Source: SZUA-430 sp034440175 | GTDB lineage: Bacteria; Pseudomonadota; Alphaproteobacteria; Micropepsales; Micropepsaceae | Reading direction: 5' to 3' | Length of the DNA stretch: 64,000 nucleotides | Assembly: GCA_034440175.1 (NCBI GenBank) | Contig: JAWXBO010000136.1 | Coordinates: 5,781 to 69,780, forward strand | In this document: one piece after another, positions 1 through 8,504 of the stretch | How the letters are laid out: each line of letters starts with the position of its first letter | How positions within the stretch are numbered: the stretch's first letter is position 1 | Notes under the pieces: model-generated | Database searches by the model: none | What the model was told of the DNA's origin: nothing | The model's input: only the letters and a program-made list of their open reading frames with translations | Position numbers and translations under genes: made by a program

Positions 1-1
1 C

Positions 2-403
2 GCCAAGCACCACGACCTCGTACTCGCTATCACCAGCCACGTTCCTCACCTGATCGCCTACAATATCGTCGGTACCGCCAGCGACCTCGAACAAGTGACG
101 CAAAATGAAGTTATCAAGTTCTCAGCCGGCGGCTTTCGCGATTTTACGCGCATCGCATCCTCCGACCCCACAATGTGGCGCGATGTTTTCTTGAACAATC
201 GCGAAGCAGTTCTTGAAGTTTTGGGCAGATTCTCCGAAGACCTCGCCCGTCTGCAACGCGCGATCAGGTGGGGCGAAGGCGATATGTTGTTCGATCTCTT
301 CACTACCACCCGTGCCATCCGCCGCGGCGTCATCGAAGCTGGCCAAGACACCCCCGCCCCCAACTTCGGTAGAGATGCAAAGAAACCAGGCACGACGCCG
401 TAA
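2..403 (+). CDS. Prephenate/arogenate dehydrogenase, C-terminal part (5' end outside window)
   Basis: The frame is open from base 2 to a TAA at 401-403, so only the last ~133 residues are present. The segment HVPHLIAYNIVGTA followed by GGFRDFTRIASSDPTMW is typical of the C-terminal helical dimerisation domain of TyrA-family dehydrogenases, which oxidatively decarboxylate prephenate or arogenate with NAD(P) on the way to tyrosine. The Rossmann domain and the residues that decide substrate and cofactor lie outside the window, so preference cannot be judged. It converges on the DUF2125 gene with 3 bases between the stops, an arrangement familiar from other alphaproteobacteria. Family assignment is firm; the exact substrate is open. 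Confidence 0.88.
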   Translation, partial: AKHHDLVLAITSHVPHLIAYNIVGTASDLEQVTQNEVIKFSAGGFRDFTRIASSDPTMWRDVFLNNREAVLEVLGRFSEDLARLQRAIRWGEGDMLFDLFTTTRAIRRGVIEAGQDTPAPNFGRDAKKPGTTP

Positions 404-406
404 CCA

Positions 407-1528
407 TCAAGGAAACGGCGCCGGCAACAAGGGTTGAATCGTCATCACGCGTGCCGGTCCCAAATAGACATCTCCTTCGTCAAATCGCAGCGGTACCGTG
501 ATGCGCCGCTTGGGATCGCCGCTCACAAAGGCCAACACGTCCAAAACAGGCTTTGCCGCCAGGTGCGTTTCCTTGGTGATCCAGCCGTTGGCCTCAAGCA
601 CTTCAAGAATGCGCGGATGATTGCCAAGCGTCAGTTTCAACCGCCCTTGCGGAAAACTGCGGGCGTCGAGTTTCAACTCGCCAATGGCCGCTACGCTTAT
701 TCCGCCCCACTCGAGTTCGAAGCGCCTGATATCAACCGGCGTATCGGTCTGTTGCCACGCCGCAATGAGAGCCGAGGTTGACGCAATAGGAAGCTTTTCG
801 GGTAGCTTTAGCCCAATGTCGATGTCAAAAAGCTGGATCGCAGGTCCAAGTGGCAGTTCAAGATTTCCCTGCAGCGCCACGTTTCTGAACTGCGCCGCGA
901 CGTCGATACGGGGCAATGGTTCGCTCTCACTGACGGCACTCAGCGTAAGGGCGGTCGACGCTTCCTCGACGATGAAGTTGAAATCGGCGGTATCAAGCTT
1001 TCCTTTGCCGGTCAACCTCTGCACGTCAACAAAAAGAGTTTGGGCCCGCTCGCTGCTCGATGCTGTTAAACGCGCTCTATCTGCCCTTGCATCCGTTTCG
1101 ATCCAACGGCCTTCACCGACGTAAAAGAGATGCTGCTCACCTTCCAGCGAGAACTCGATGCTTTTGAGCGCCATCGGCTGCATGTGAACGACAATGCGCT
1201 CGCCGTTCCATGCAGCGCCCAGGTCGGGCGCGAGTAAACGTACCTTTGTGAGCGTGGCTTCAACATTGTACGGAAATCCTTTGACGTCCAGAGAGTCCCA
1301 ATCCAAATTGCGCCCAAGCGCACGTTGCTCGGCCTGCAGCGTCACGACGTTTTCGCGCACGCCGTCGGCGACGATACGCCACCACCACGCATACCCGGCA
1401 AGCACAAGTGCCACAATGGCAATCGGAATCAACATTGCAGTCACAGGCAAGTAGGGGCCCAGGCGCGCACGAAGCCTGATCACCGCGCTCACGAGTTGAC
1501 CAGGCAGGTTGCTGAGCCAAGTCACCAC
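407..1528 (-). CDS. DUF2125 family membrane-anchored protein
   Basis: A 373-residue protein with one N-terminal membrane segment (about residues 28-50, ending in YAWWW) followed by a long beta-rich region that probably faces the periplasm. The signature stretch NLDWDSLDVKGFPYNVEA after the anchor and the repeated 'F..G.L.L....' strand pattern match the alphaproteobacterial DUF2125 family, whose function is not known. The start is GTG with only a weak ribosome-binding site. It lies 24 bases downstream of nrdJ on the same strand and may be co-transcribed with it. No enzyme motif is visible; any role in envelope biogenesis would be inference from the topology alone. Confidence 0.8.
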   Translation of the reverse strand: MVTWLSNLPGQLVSAVIRLRARLGPYLPVTAMLIPIAIVALVLAGYAWWWRIVADGVRENVVTLQAEQRALGRNLDWDSLDVKGFPYNVEATLTKVRLLAPDLGAAWNGERIVVHMQPMALKSIEFSLEGEQHLFYVGEGRWIETDARADRARLTASSSERAQTLFVDVQRLTGKGKLDTADFNFIVEEASTALTLSAVSESEPLPRIDVAAQFRNVALQGNLELPLGPAIQLFDIDIGLKLPEKLPIASTSALIAAWQQTDTPVDIRRFELEWGGISVAAIGELKLDARSFPQGRLKLTLGNHPRILEVLEANGWITKETHLAAKPVLDVLAFVSGDPKRRITVPLRFDEGDVYLGPARVMTIQPLLPAPFP

Positions 1529-1552
1529 GTCACGCGAGATCCGATGGCGCCA

Positions 1553-3916
1553 TCACCCGCACCGTGAGTGGCCGCAACTCAGGCAAGTGTCGCAACCCTC
1601 AATGCGCGTGAGGCTGGGACTGCTGCAGCGGGGACAAAACTTGAAGGATTGGGTCAGCGCCCCGGTACTAAAAGACGCAGCGCTAACCGGTGCAGCCTCG
1701 CCGCGCGTAAATTCAGGCCCGCTGGGAAGGCGTTCTGCGATGCTCGCGGCCTTCGGCTGCGGGCTTGTATCCAATCCGGGCCTCGACAAGAAATTGATTG
1801 CAATCATGTGCTCCTCGATGACACCACCGATCGCCGCCAAAAGCGACGGCACGTATTGCCGGTTCACCCACTGACCACCGCGCGGATCGAACACGGCCTT
1901 CAACTCATCCACCACAAATGAAACGTCGCCGCCGCGCCGGAACACGGCGCTGATCATGCGTGTCAACGCCACCGTCCACGCGTAATGCTCCATGTTCTTG
2001 GAGTTGATGAAAATCTCGAACGGCCGCCGCCGGCCGCCTTCGACGATATCGTTGAGCGTGATGTACATGGCATGATCGGATTCAGGCCAGCGCACCTTGT
2101 AGGTCGATCCGGGCAGCGCCTCTGGCCGGTCCAGCGGGCGGGTCATGTAGACCACGCCGCCCTCTCCCGACACGGGTTTTAGGCGCGGTAAGACTTCTAC
2201 CGGAGCAGGCTTTTGCACATCATCGATGCTCAAAATAGAACCGGTAATGTCGTTCGGCCTCCACGTCGTGCAACCTTTGCAACCTGTTTCGTACGCCCTC
2301 AAATAGATGTCCTTGAAGGCGTCGAATGAAATATCGGCGGGGCAATTGACGGTTTTCGAAATTGAGCTATCGACATATTTCTGGGTCGCGGCTTGCACCG
2401 CGATATGTGCGCCGGGTGTCAGGTTTTGAGCATTGACAAAGTAATCGGGAAGTTTTTGCGCGCCGAACATCGTGCGGTAAAGTCGGTAGGCATAGTCTTC
2501 GACAAGCTCGTCGGTCTTCTCGCCGTTTTCACGCGTGATTTTGCGCTTGTAGCTGTAGGCAAACACAGGCTCGATCCCGCTCGAAACGTTTTCGGCCAGC
2601 AATGATATCGTGCCGGTGGGTGCAATCGAGGTCAAAAGAGCATTGCGAACCCCGTGATCAGCAATCGCCCCGCGAATATCGGCGTCAACACTGCGTAGTG
2701 TTGGACCCGCCAAATACTTGTCTTGCACAAACAGCGGAAACGGTCCCTTCTCTGCCGCCAGCTCATTCGAAGCTGAATAAGCAGCGCGCTGAATTTTCTT
2801 GAACCACCGTTCGATCAGCGCCACCGACTCTGTACTGCCGTAGGTGGACCGGCACATGATCAGCGCGTCTGCAAGGCCGGTCACGCCCAATCCGATGCGC
2901 CGCTTGGACTTTGCTTCGCGTTCTTGTTGCGGCAGCGGATAATTCGAAACATCGATCACATCATCCAAAAACCGCACGGCAATGCGGGTGATCGCATCAA
3001 GCTCATTCTCGTCGAGCCGCCCGGTTTCGCTGAACGGGTCCTTGACCAATTTCACCAAATTGATCGAGCCCAGCAAGCACGCCCCATAGGGAGGCAAAGG
3101 CTGCTCACCACAGGGGTTGGTTGCCGCAATGCGCTCGGCGTACCAAAGATTGTTTCGTTCATTGATGCGGTCGATGAAAATCACGCCGGGCTCTGCATAG
3201 GCGTAGGTCGACGCCATAATCCGGTCCCAAAGGCCGCGCGCAGAAACGGTGCGGTAGATTTTGCCGTCAAACACAAGGTCCCACGCCAAATCTTCTTTGA
3301 CGGCACTCATGAATTTGTCGGTCACCAGCACCGACAGATTAAAGTTTCTCAAGCGGTGTTTGTCGCGCTTGGCTTCAATGAAGGCCTCGATGTCGGGATG
3401 ATCGCACCGCAGCGTCGCCATCATCGCGCCTCGACGCGAGCCCGCCGACATAATCGTACGGCACATCGCATCCCAAACATCCATGAATGACACCGGGCCT
3501 GAGGCGTCAGCCCCGACCCGCGCCACTTCTGCCCCTGTCGGACGCAGAGTTGAAAAATCGTGCCCAATGCCGCCGCCTTGCTGCATTGTCAACGCCGCTT
3601 CTTTCAAGCTGTCGAAGATACCGCTCATATCGTCCGGGATCGTTCCCATGACAAAGCAGTTGAACAGTGTGACGGCGCGCCCAGATCCCGCACCAGCCAA
3701 TACGCGCCCTGCCGGCAGAAACCGGTGCTCTTGCAAAATACGTAGGAACTCGTCGCGCCACCGTGACCGCACCTCTGGCCGCTCCGCCAGTGCAACGGCC
3801 CCGGCGACGCGCGCCCACGTATCACGCATCTCGTCGTCGCCACGCGCAACACCCGGCCCCTTCAGCCGGTACTTCAAATTCCAGATCTGATGCGAGATAT
3901 CCTGGTACGATTCCAT
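1553..3916 (-). CDS. nrdJ: Class II (adenosylcobalamin-dependent) ribonucleoside-diphosphate reductase
   Basis: Reduces ribonucleotides to deoxyribonucleotides with a radical generated from adenosylcobalamin, so it works with or without oxygen. Visible features: the substrate-site cysteine in LFNCFV (~87), the finger loop NPCGEQPLPPYGACLLGS (~267 onward), the GTISLLAENVSSGIEP segment, and a C-terminal zinc-ribbon-like tail with paired cysteines (CPRC, then CDTCLSCGHSRCG) that carries reducing equivalents. Length is 787 residues when started at the ATG at 3916; an 11-residue upstream extension is possible but AGGG lies about 10 bases before this ATG. A candidate LexA box is 67 bases upstream. 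The window also encodes a cobalamin adenosyltransferase that could supply the cofactor. Confidence 0.95.
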   Translation of the reverse strand: MESYQDISHQIWNLKYRLKGPGVARGDDEMRDTWARVAGAVALAERPEVRSRWRDEFLRILQEHRFLPAGRVLAGAGSGRAVTLFNCFVMGTIPDDMSGIFDSLKEAALTMQQGGGIGHDFSTLRPTGAEVARVGADASGPVSFMDVWDAMCRTIMSAGSRRGAMMATLRCDHPDIEAFIEAKRDKHRLRNFNLSVLVTDKFMSAVKEDLAWDLVFDGKIYRTVSARGLWDRIMASTYAYAEPGVIFIDRINERNNLWYAERIAATNPCGEQPLPPYGACLLGSINLVKLVKDPFSETGRLDENELDAITRIAVRFLDDVIDVSNYPLPQQEREAKSKRRIGLGVTGLADALIMCRSTYGSTESVALIERWFKKIQRAAYSASNELAAEKGPFPLFVQDKYLAGPTLRSVDADIRGAIADHGVRNALLTSIAPTGTISLLAENVSSGIEPVFAYSYKRKITRENGEKTDELVEDYAYRLYRTMFGAQKLPDYFVNAQNLTPGAHIAVQAATQKYVDSSISKTVNCPADISFDAFKDIYLRAYETGCKGCTTWRPNDITGSILSIDDVQKPAPVEVLPRLKPVSGEGGVVYMTRPLDRPEALPGSTYKVRWPESDHAMYITLNDIVEGGRRRPFEIFINSKNMEHYAWTVALTRMISAVFRRGGDVSFVVDELKAVFDPRGGQWVNRQYVPSLLAAIGGVIEEHMIAINFLSRPGLDTSPQPKAASIAERLPSGPEFTRGEAAPVSAASFSTGALTQSFKFCPRCSSPSLTRIEGCDTCLSCGHSRCG

Positions 3917-3982
3917 CGATCTGCTTACCCTGTGCGCGCAATTGAGCAATCTAGCCTATCGCATCGCATCGTACAAGAATTT

Positions 3983-3997
3983 GTTCTCTCTATGTTC
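3983..3997. promoter_or_regulatory. Candidate LexA (SOS) box upstream of nrdJ
   Basis: The sequence reads GTTC-TCTCTAT-GTTC, an exact match to the GTTC-N7-GTTC direct repeat bound by LexA in alphaproteobacteria. It lies 67 bases before the nrdJ start codon, a reasonable operator distance. The eight fixed bases would be met about once per orientation by chance in a window this size, so position is the main support. Whether this organism has LexA of that specificity is not shown here. Confidence 0.5.
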
Positions 3998-4052
3998 GAC
4001 AATCCGTACGCTAAACTATTGCAGAAATTAACGAATTGGACCCACCGCCATT

Positions 4053-4787
4053 TTAGACTGCTGAAGGTTTAAATCCGCCTTCTACCAGCAAGCGCTTGGT
4101 AGCGTCTTCAAGCTGCCGCTCCAGTTCAGTCATGAAATTCTGCCGCTTCATGCCAGGCGGAATGGCAGGCAGGAACTCGACCACAATGCGGCCAGCCTTC
4201 GGCCAAGTACCTTTTCGCGGCCAATAAAGCCCTGAATTCAGGGCGATGGGTATGCATGGCACTTCAAGCGCCACATACAGCGCCGCTACGCCCGGTTTGT
4301 AGTCAGTCGTTTCGCCAGGAAGTTTGCGCGTACCTTCAGGAAAAATCACGACCGGACGTCCGGCCAGCAAACGATCTTTCGCCGCTTTGATCATCTCGCG
4401 CAGCGCCGACGCATGTCCGTACCGGTCGATGACGATCATTTCATTTTTTTGGGCATACCAGCCATAAACCGGCACCTTCAGAAGCTCGCGCTTCATGACT
4501 ATAGCAGGATCCTTCAGCAAGACATGCTGCGCAATCGTTTCCCACATCGACAGGTGTTTGGCGGCATAGATGGCAGGGCCCCGGGGTACATTCTCACGTC
4601 CGCGCACTTCATAATCCAGTCCAACAATATGCTTGAGTCCCCAAAAACTGACTCCCGCCCAAATCTCCATACCCAGCGTGACGGCCCGCCGTGGCATCAG
4701 CAACGCCGGCAGCCAGACAAGATTGAACAAGATCGACCATGTCCAAAAGAAAACCTGGAACAATAATGCGCGCAAACTAGAGCTCAC
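4053..4787 (-). CDS. plsC: 1-acyl-sn-glycerol-3-phosphate acyltransferase (PlsC family)
   Basis: Transfers an acyl chain to the sn-2 position of lysophosphatidate, giving phosphatidate for phospholipid synthesis at the inner membrane. The 244-residue protein has a hydrophobic N-terminus (about 8-30), the first acyltransferase motif as KHLSMWET (H78, E83: H-x4-E rather than the textbook H-x4-D), a middle block with IDRYG, and the FPEGTRK phosphate-binding motif (~149-155) followed by YKPGVAALY. The Glu variant occurs in a branch of the family, so I do not read it as inactivation. Its ATG overlaps the stop of the ydcF-like gene by 4 bases, suggesting coupled translation within the minus-strand run from ftsE. 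Confidence 0.88.
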   Translation of the reverse strand: MSSSLRALLFQVFFWTWSILFNLVWLPALLMPRRAVTLGMEIWAGVSFWGLKHIVGLDYEVRGRENVPRGPAIYAAKHLSMWETIAQHVLLKDPAIVMKRELLKVPVYGWYAQKNEMIVIDRYGHASALREMIKAAKDRLLAGRPVVIFPEGTRKLPGETTDYKPGVAALYVALEVPCIPIALNSGLYWPRKGTWPKAGRIVVEFLPAIPPGMKRQNFMTELERQLEDATKRLLVEGGFKPSAV

Positions 4788-5491
4788 TTTGGCGCTAAAA
4801 CCGTTTGCGGCGCATCGTCCGTGGGCGGCATGCCGGGTGCTGCTTCAATTGTAGCGGTGCCCGGCACTGGCGCAGGCTTGGTCCAAAGTCCCGACGCAGC
4901 CGCGACGCGGACTGTGGCTGCAAGATACTTCAGATACTCACCCGCCAGCACGCCGGTGGTGTACGGTTCACGCCACCATTCGCTCAAATGCACATCATCG
5001 GGAAACACCGGGTAAGCCACGAACTCAGTCTCAGGCAGCACGGCTTGAAGTTCCAATAAGCTGCGCGGCATATGATAGCTCGCAGTAACGATGATCACGG
5101 TGCGATACTTGTGCTCGCTGACCCAAGCCGAAGTTTCCCCGGCGTTACCGATTGTATTTTCAGCACTCCGCCCAAGATCAACGCAGCACAAAGCACGCCG
5201 TGATAGTCCGCCGACAGCATCGAACAGCTCCGCCCGCGTTGTGTCGGTATGTACTCCTGAAATCAGCAGTCGTGCACCCTTGCCCTGATCCAAGAGCTCT
5301 AGGGCCGCTTGCAACCGCCCCTCGCCGCCGGTCAAGGCCACGATCGCATCCGCACGGCCCGGATCCGAAGACGTGCGCGCAAGCGACCAAACAAAAACGG
5401 GAAAGCCAAGCACTGCAACGACGAAGGCCGCCACGGCCACACGAAACACGAGGCCGATCCATGCCCATCGTCTTGAAATTTCGTGCCGCAA
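4784..5491 (-). CDS. YdcF-like DUF218 family membrane protein
   Basis: A 235-residue protein with one N-terminal membrane span (about 11-34) and a DUF218/YdcF domain: ADAIVALTGGEGRL at the start of the fold, RLLISGVH, then SAENTIGNA and the ASYHMPRSLLEL segment that ends the family signature. Members are implicated in envelope processes (ElyC, SanA relatives) but the biochemical activity is unsettled. The start is TTG with GGAG about 8 bases upstream; it comes 2 bases after the gmhB-like stop, and its own stop overlaps plsC by 4 bases, so the three genes appear to be read as one unit. A 'vancomycin resistance' label would be over-interpretation. Confidence 0.82.
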   Translation of the reverse strand: MRHEISRRWAWIGLVFRVAVAAFVVAVLGFPVFVWSLARTSSDPGRADAIVALTGGEGRLQAALELLDQGKGARLLISGVHTDTTRAELFDAVGGLSRRALCCVDLGRSAENTIGNAGETSAWVSEHKYRTVIIVTASYHMPRSLLELQAVLPETEFVAYPVFPDDVHLSEWWREPYTTGVLAGEYLKYLAATVRVAAASGLWTKPAPVPGTATIEAAPGMPPTDDAPQTVLAPK

Positions 5492-5493
5492 CT

Positions 5494-6039
5494 CTAATTC
5501 TCCGTAAGCATGGCCTCGACGGCCGCATATAAATCATCATAAACCTCCACCGGCAAAATGTCCTCCGGTAAGCCTTTTGCCTGCAATTCTGCGCCTTTTC
5601 CCGTGCGAACCAAGATGCGTTTGATACCCAGCGCCTTGCCAGCCTGCAGATCTCTCAGTTGGTCGCCCACCAATACAGCGTCATGAGGCGCCATACGAAA
5701 ATGCGCCAGTGCCTCCCGTAGCATTCCCGGTCTGGGTTTTCGTCGTTCATGCTGCGACCAGGGCGGCTCGATACACGTGAGCAGCAAATCAACACGCCCG
5801 CCCTCTCGCAATAGTTCATCGCGCAGTTTTTCGTTAATCCGCTCGAGCATCTCCCTCGTAAACACACCACGCCCGACGCCCCCCTGATTGCTCACAACTG
5901 CAACCTTGATGCCGGATTTGTTCAGCCGTGCACACGCTTTGGCCGCTCGCGCGATCAACTGGAGTTCGCCGGGGTGTTTCACATAGTCGACCCGGTCCTC
6001 GTTCAGCACCCCGTCTCGATCAAGCAAGGCAAGTTTCAT
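5494..6039 (-). CDS. HAD-IIIA phosphatase, GmhB-like (heptose 1,7-bisphosphate phosphatase family)
   Basis: A 181-residue HAD-family phosphatase. Motif I is LLDRDGVLNED (nucleophile Asp plus acid/base Asp), motif II VVSNQGGVGRG, then KPRPGM and motif IV LVGDQLRDLQAG. The closest named enzyme is D-glycero-beta-D-manno-heptose-1,7-bisphosphate phosphatase, needed for ADP-heptose synthesis for LPS. Classical GmhB has a zinc loop with several Cys/His; here only a Cys and a His survive in CIEPPWSQHERRKPRPGM, so metal binding and exact substrate are uncertain. I start at the ATG at 6039, which overlaps the ftsX stop in ATGA; a longer upstream frame lacks homology. Confidence 0.8.
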   Translation of the reverse strand: MKLALLDRDGVLNEDRVDYVKHPGELQLIARAAKACARLNKSGIKVAVVSNQGGVGRGVFTREMLERINEKLRDELLREGGRVDLLLTCIEPPWSQHERRKPRPGMLREALAHFRMAPHDAVLVGDQLRDLQAGKALGIKRILVRTGKGAELQAKGLPEDILPVEVYDDLYAAVEAMLTEN

Positions 6040-6929
6040 GGCATCCGGCCAAGCACGCGCAGCACCGTGAAACGCGCGGTCATCATCGCGATCAGCCCCA
6101 TAGCCGCGGGTACAAACAGCAACCACAAATAATAAAGGGGCGAGCTGACCAGTTGTGGCAAATATTGTGCAGCGACCGGCGATTCACGGCCATCCCAAAA
6201 AAAGCTGCTCCCGATGAGTGTGAAGGCCGCAATCACAAGGCCGATGAGTCCACCCCGAATCCCAAGCCACAAAAAATGACGTTGGAATTCGCTGGCGATA
6301 AACACATCGCGCGCACCAATCATGTGCACAACCTCGACAATCTCACGATGTGTTTGCAAGCCCGCTTGCGTTGCAAAAATCACAATAGCAAACGTGGCAA
6401 GCGCGATCAGCAGCAACACCGACCAACCGACGGCTTCCGACGATGCAGCAAACCCTGCGAGCTCAGCATTCCATCGCTTGTGATCATCAAGATGAGCACC
6501 CGGCACACTATCAGCTAGTGCGCGCGCCAAACCTTCAAGCTCGACTTGCTGCCCGGGTGTCAAAGTCACCTCGATCAGTTGTGGCATAGGCAGACCTTCA
6601 AGTGCTTTGCCATCACCAAGCCATGGTTCGAGCAACGCTTTTGCGTCGTCACTGGTAAGTGGTTTGGCAGAAAAAATTCCCGGCCACTGGCTGACCAGTC
6701 GAACTGCCTCTTTCAGTTGGTCTGCCGGCGAAATTTGCGGCGACGGCAATAGCTGAACGGTCAAGGATCCAGACAGACCGTCAGTCCATTCCGAAGCGAG
6801 CCGGCTCAGTGTCAAAACACCGCCCAGGGCTAGACACGCCAAGAAGCTCATCACGGCGACAATCGTGTGCAGAGTTGCACCCGACGCGCTGTCTGCCGGC
6901 ATCAACCCCGTTGGAGCATGGCTGCTCAC
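6036..6929 (-). CDS. ftsX: Cell division protein FtsX
   Basis: Membrane partner of the FtsE ATPase in the divisome, where FtsEX controls peptidoglycan hydrolase activation at the septum. The 297-residue protein has a cytoplasmic N-terminus, a first membrane span (about 20-41), a large periplasmic loop rich in helices (about 45-165), and three further spans typical of the FtsX permease fold, with the HREIVEVVHMIGARDVFIA segment between the second and third. The GTG start overlaps the ftsE stop by 4 bases and the stop overlaps the gmhB-like start by 4 bases. Gene order ftsE-ftsX followed by envelope genes supports the assignment. Confidence 0.92.
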   Translation of the reverse strand: MSSHAPTGLMPADSASGATLHTIVAVMSFLACLALGGVLTLSRLASEWTDGLSGSLTVQLLPSPQISPADQLKEAVRLVSQWPGIFSAKPLTSDDAKALLEPWLGDGKALEGLPMPQLIEVTLTPGQQVELEGLARALADSVPGAHLDDHKRWNAELAGFAASSEAVGWSVLLLIALATFAIVIFATQAGLQTHREIVEVVHMIGARDVFIASEFQRHFLWLGIRGGLIGLVIAAFTLIGSSFFWDGRESPVAAQYLPQLVSSPLYYLWLLFVPAAMGLIAMMTARFTVLRVLGRMP

Positions 6930-7627
6930 GCGCGCTTACCCTCGCTCAGAAGGTGATCATGCGCCACCCCGGTCGTCAGTCGCCCCTCGCCCAGCCGGAA
7001 AATGCGCGTCGAAGGCAGACGCTCAAGGATGCGTTGATCATGCGTCGCGATCATGACGCAAGTGCCCAACCGGTTCAGTTCTATGAACAACCTAATGATG
7101 CGCGCACCAATTTCTGGATCGACGTTGCCCGTCGGTTCGTCGGCAAGCAGCAATTCAGGCTTGGCCACTACCGCACGGGCGATCGCGACGCGTTGTTTCT
7201 CACCGCCCGACAGCGTTGCAGGCTTTGCGTTCAATCTGTTTCCAAGGCCAACCCACAGGAGTAATTCCTCAACTTCCGCCCGAAAATGCGATTCGTCCTC
7301 CCCCGTCACTAGACGTGGCAGCGAGACATTTTCGAATACGGTCAAGTGCTCGAGAAGCCGGAAGTCTTGGAACACCACGCCGATCCGGTGCCGAAGCGCC
7401 GGCAGCTCATCCCGGGGGGTAGAGGCGATATCCCGTCCAAACATGGAAATTGCACCACGCGACGGCCTCTCGGCCAGATAGATAAGTTTGAGCAAGGACG
7501 TCTTGCCTGCACCAGACGGTCCGGTTAGTAAATGAAATGACCCTTTCTCAAGTGAGAAGGAGATGTCGCGCAGAACTTCGGGTCCCAGCCCGTATCTCAT
7601 TCCGACATTCTCGAAGCGAACCACCAA
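6926..7627 (-). CDS. ftsE: Cell division ATP-binding protein FtsE
   Basis: ABC-type ATPase that drives FtsX at the septum. The 233-residue sequence has a complete nucleotide-binding domain: Walker A GPSGAGKTSLLK (~36-47), Q-loop VVFQDFRLLEHLTV, ABC signature LSGGEKQRVAIARA, Walker B LLLADEPTGNVD and the switch histidine in MIATHDQRIL. It is the first gene of the ftsE-ftsX-gmhB-ydcF-plsC minus-strand run and is divergent from the zinc-ribbon gene, with 109 bases between the start codons to hold both promoters. Confidence 0.95.
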   Translation of the reverse strand: MVVRFENVGMRYGLGPEVLRDISFSLEKGSFHLLTGPSGAGKTSLLKLIYLAERPSRGAISMFGRDIASTPRDELPALRHRIGVVFQDFRLLEHLTVFENVSLPRLVTGEDESHFRAEVEELLLWVGLGNRLNAKPATLSGGEKQRVAIARAVVAKPELLLADEPTGNVDPEIGARIIRLFIELNRLGTCVMIATHDQRILERLPSTRIFRLGEGRLTTGVAHDHLLSEGKRA

Positions 7628-7736
7628 TTAATCCTTCTGGGTTAATGGTTTAGGAAAATGTATTGTGATCGCCCTTGCTTGCAGCTGCAAAAGCATTATG
7701 CCAAAAACCAAGAATCGAAACGGGCCATAGCCTGGA

Positions 7737-8504
7737 ATGATAATAACCTGTCCACACTGCGCAACTCGTTATCTTCTCGAGGCTGGAACGGTACGGCCTC
7801 CTGGCCGGCAGGTCCGCTGTGCCCGTTGCCAACACATGTGGTTCCAGGAGCCCAGCCAGGATCTGCCGACGCCAATACCAATTCCCGTTGAGGAGCCAGC
7901 CTATACGGGCCCGATTACTGATCGATCACGTATGCTGGGGCCGCCACCGGCGGAACCAGCAATGCACTCTCTACCTCGTTTCGAGGCACCGTCACCACCC
8001 AAATCATTCGAGGCACTTTCCGCCTCGCAGGACTCAATGTCGGCGCAATTTAGCAACCGGCGGCGTGAGCGTTCGCGGGGAATGACTGGGTTAGTGATTG
8101 TATTGGCGTCCTTTGCACTGTTTCTCTTGGTTTTTTTGTCTCTGCCAAACGAGATCGCAACATATTGGCCACAAACGGCGAGTCTCTATAATGCGCTTGG
8201 CTACGAAGTAAACAAAAGCGGCTTCAGGATCGTGGCCACCCAAACACAAGAACTAGCCAACTCGATCCCCATCATTGTTATCAAAGGACAAATCATCAAC
8301 GAAACCGGGAGAGAGCTCACCGTCCCCAGTGTCAGACTTTCAATACGCGACCGCGCCGGCCGTGAACTTCACAACTGGATTGTTCGTGCCGACCAAGACC
8401 GCCTGGGTCCTCGTGGCGAAGGTTCATTCAGCGCTCGTCTGGAAAGCCCACCCGCTGACGCCTATGACCTGGAAGTTCGCTTCGCCCGGGAAGGTGAGCA
8501 GTGA
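7737..8504 (+). CDS. MJ0042-type zinc-ribbon membrane protein
   Basis: A 255-residue protein of unknown function widespread in alphaproteobacteria. The N-terminus carries a zinc ribbon: ITCPHC (C5, C8) and RCARCQHMW (C28, C31) as in the MJ0042 domain. A proline-rich linker follows, then one membrane span (about 118-137, ending FLSLPNE) and a C-terminal beta-rich domain resembling DUF3426, with IKGQIINETGRELTVP and LRV-type strand ends. The zinc ribbon would be cytoplasmic and the C-terminal domain periplasmic. Its TGA overlaps the GTG of hpt by 4 bases. Divergent from ftsE. A regulatory or assembly role is plausible but not shown. Confidence 0.82.
   Translation: MIITCPHCATRYLLEAGTVRPPGRQVRCARCQHMWFQEPSQDLPTPIPIPVEEPAYTGPITDRSRMLGPPPAEPAMHSLPRFEAPSPPKSFEALSASQDSMSAQFSNRRRERSRGMTGLVIVLASFALFLLVFLSLPNEIATYWPQTASLYNALGYEVNKSGFRIVATQTQELANSIPIIVIKGQIINETGRELTVPSVRLSIRDRAGRELHNWIVRADQDRLGPRGEGSFSARLESPPADAYDLEVRFAREGEQ

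Noticed and set aside
3917..4052. B12 riboswitch before nrdJ
   Set aside because: The region is short and shows no B12-box; I could not fit the aptamer core.
7628..7650. Possible CtrA site between ftsE and the zinc-ribbon gene
   Set aside because: Two TTAA boxes are there, but 10 bases apart rather than the 7 of the CtrA motif.
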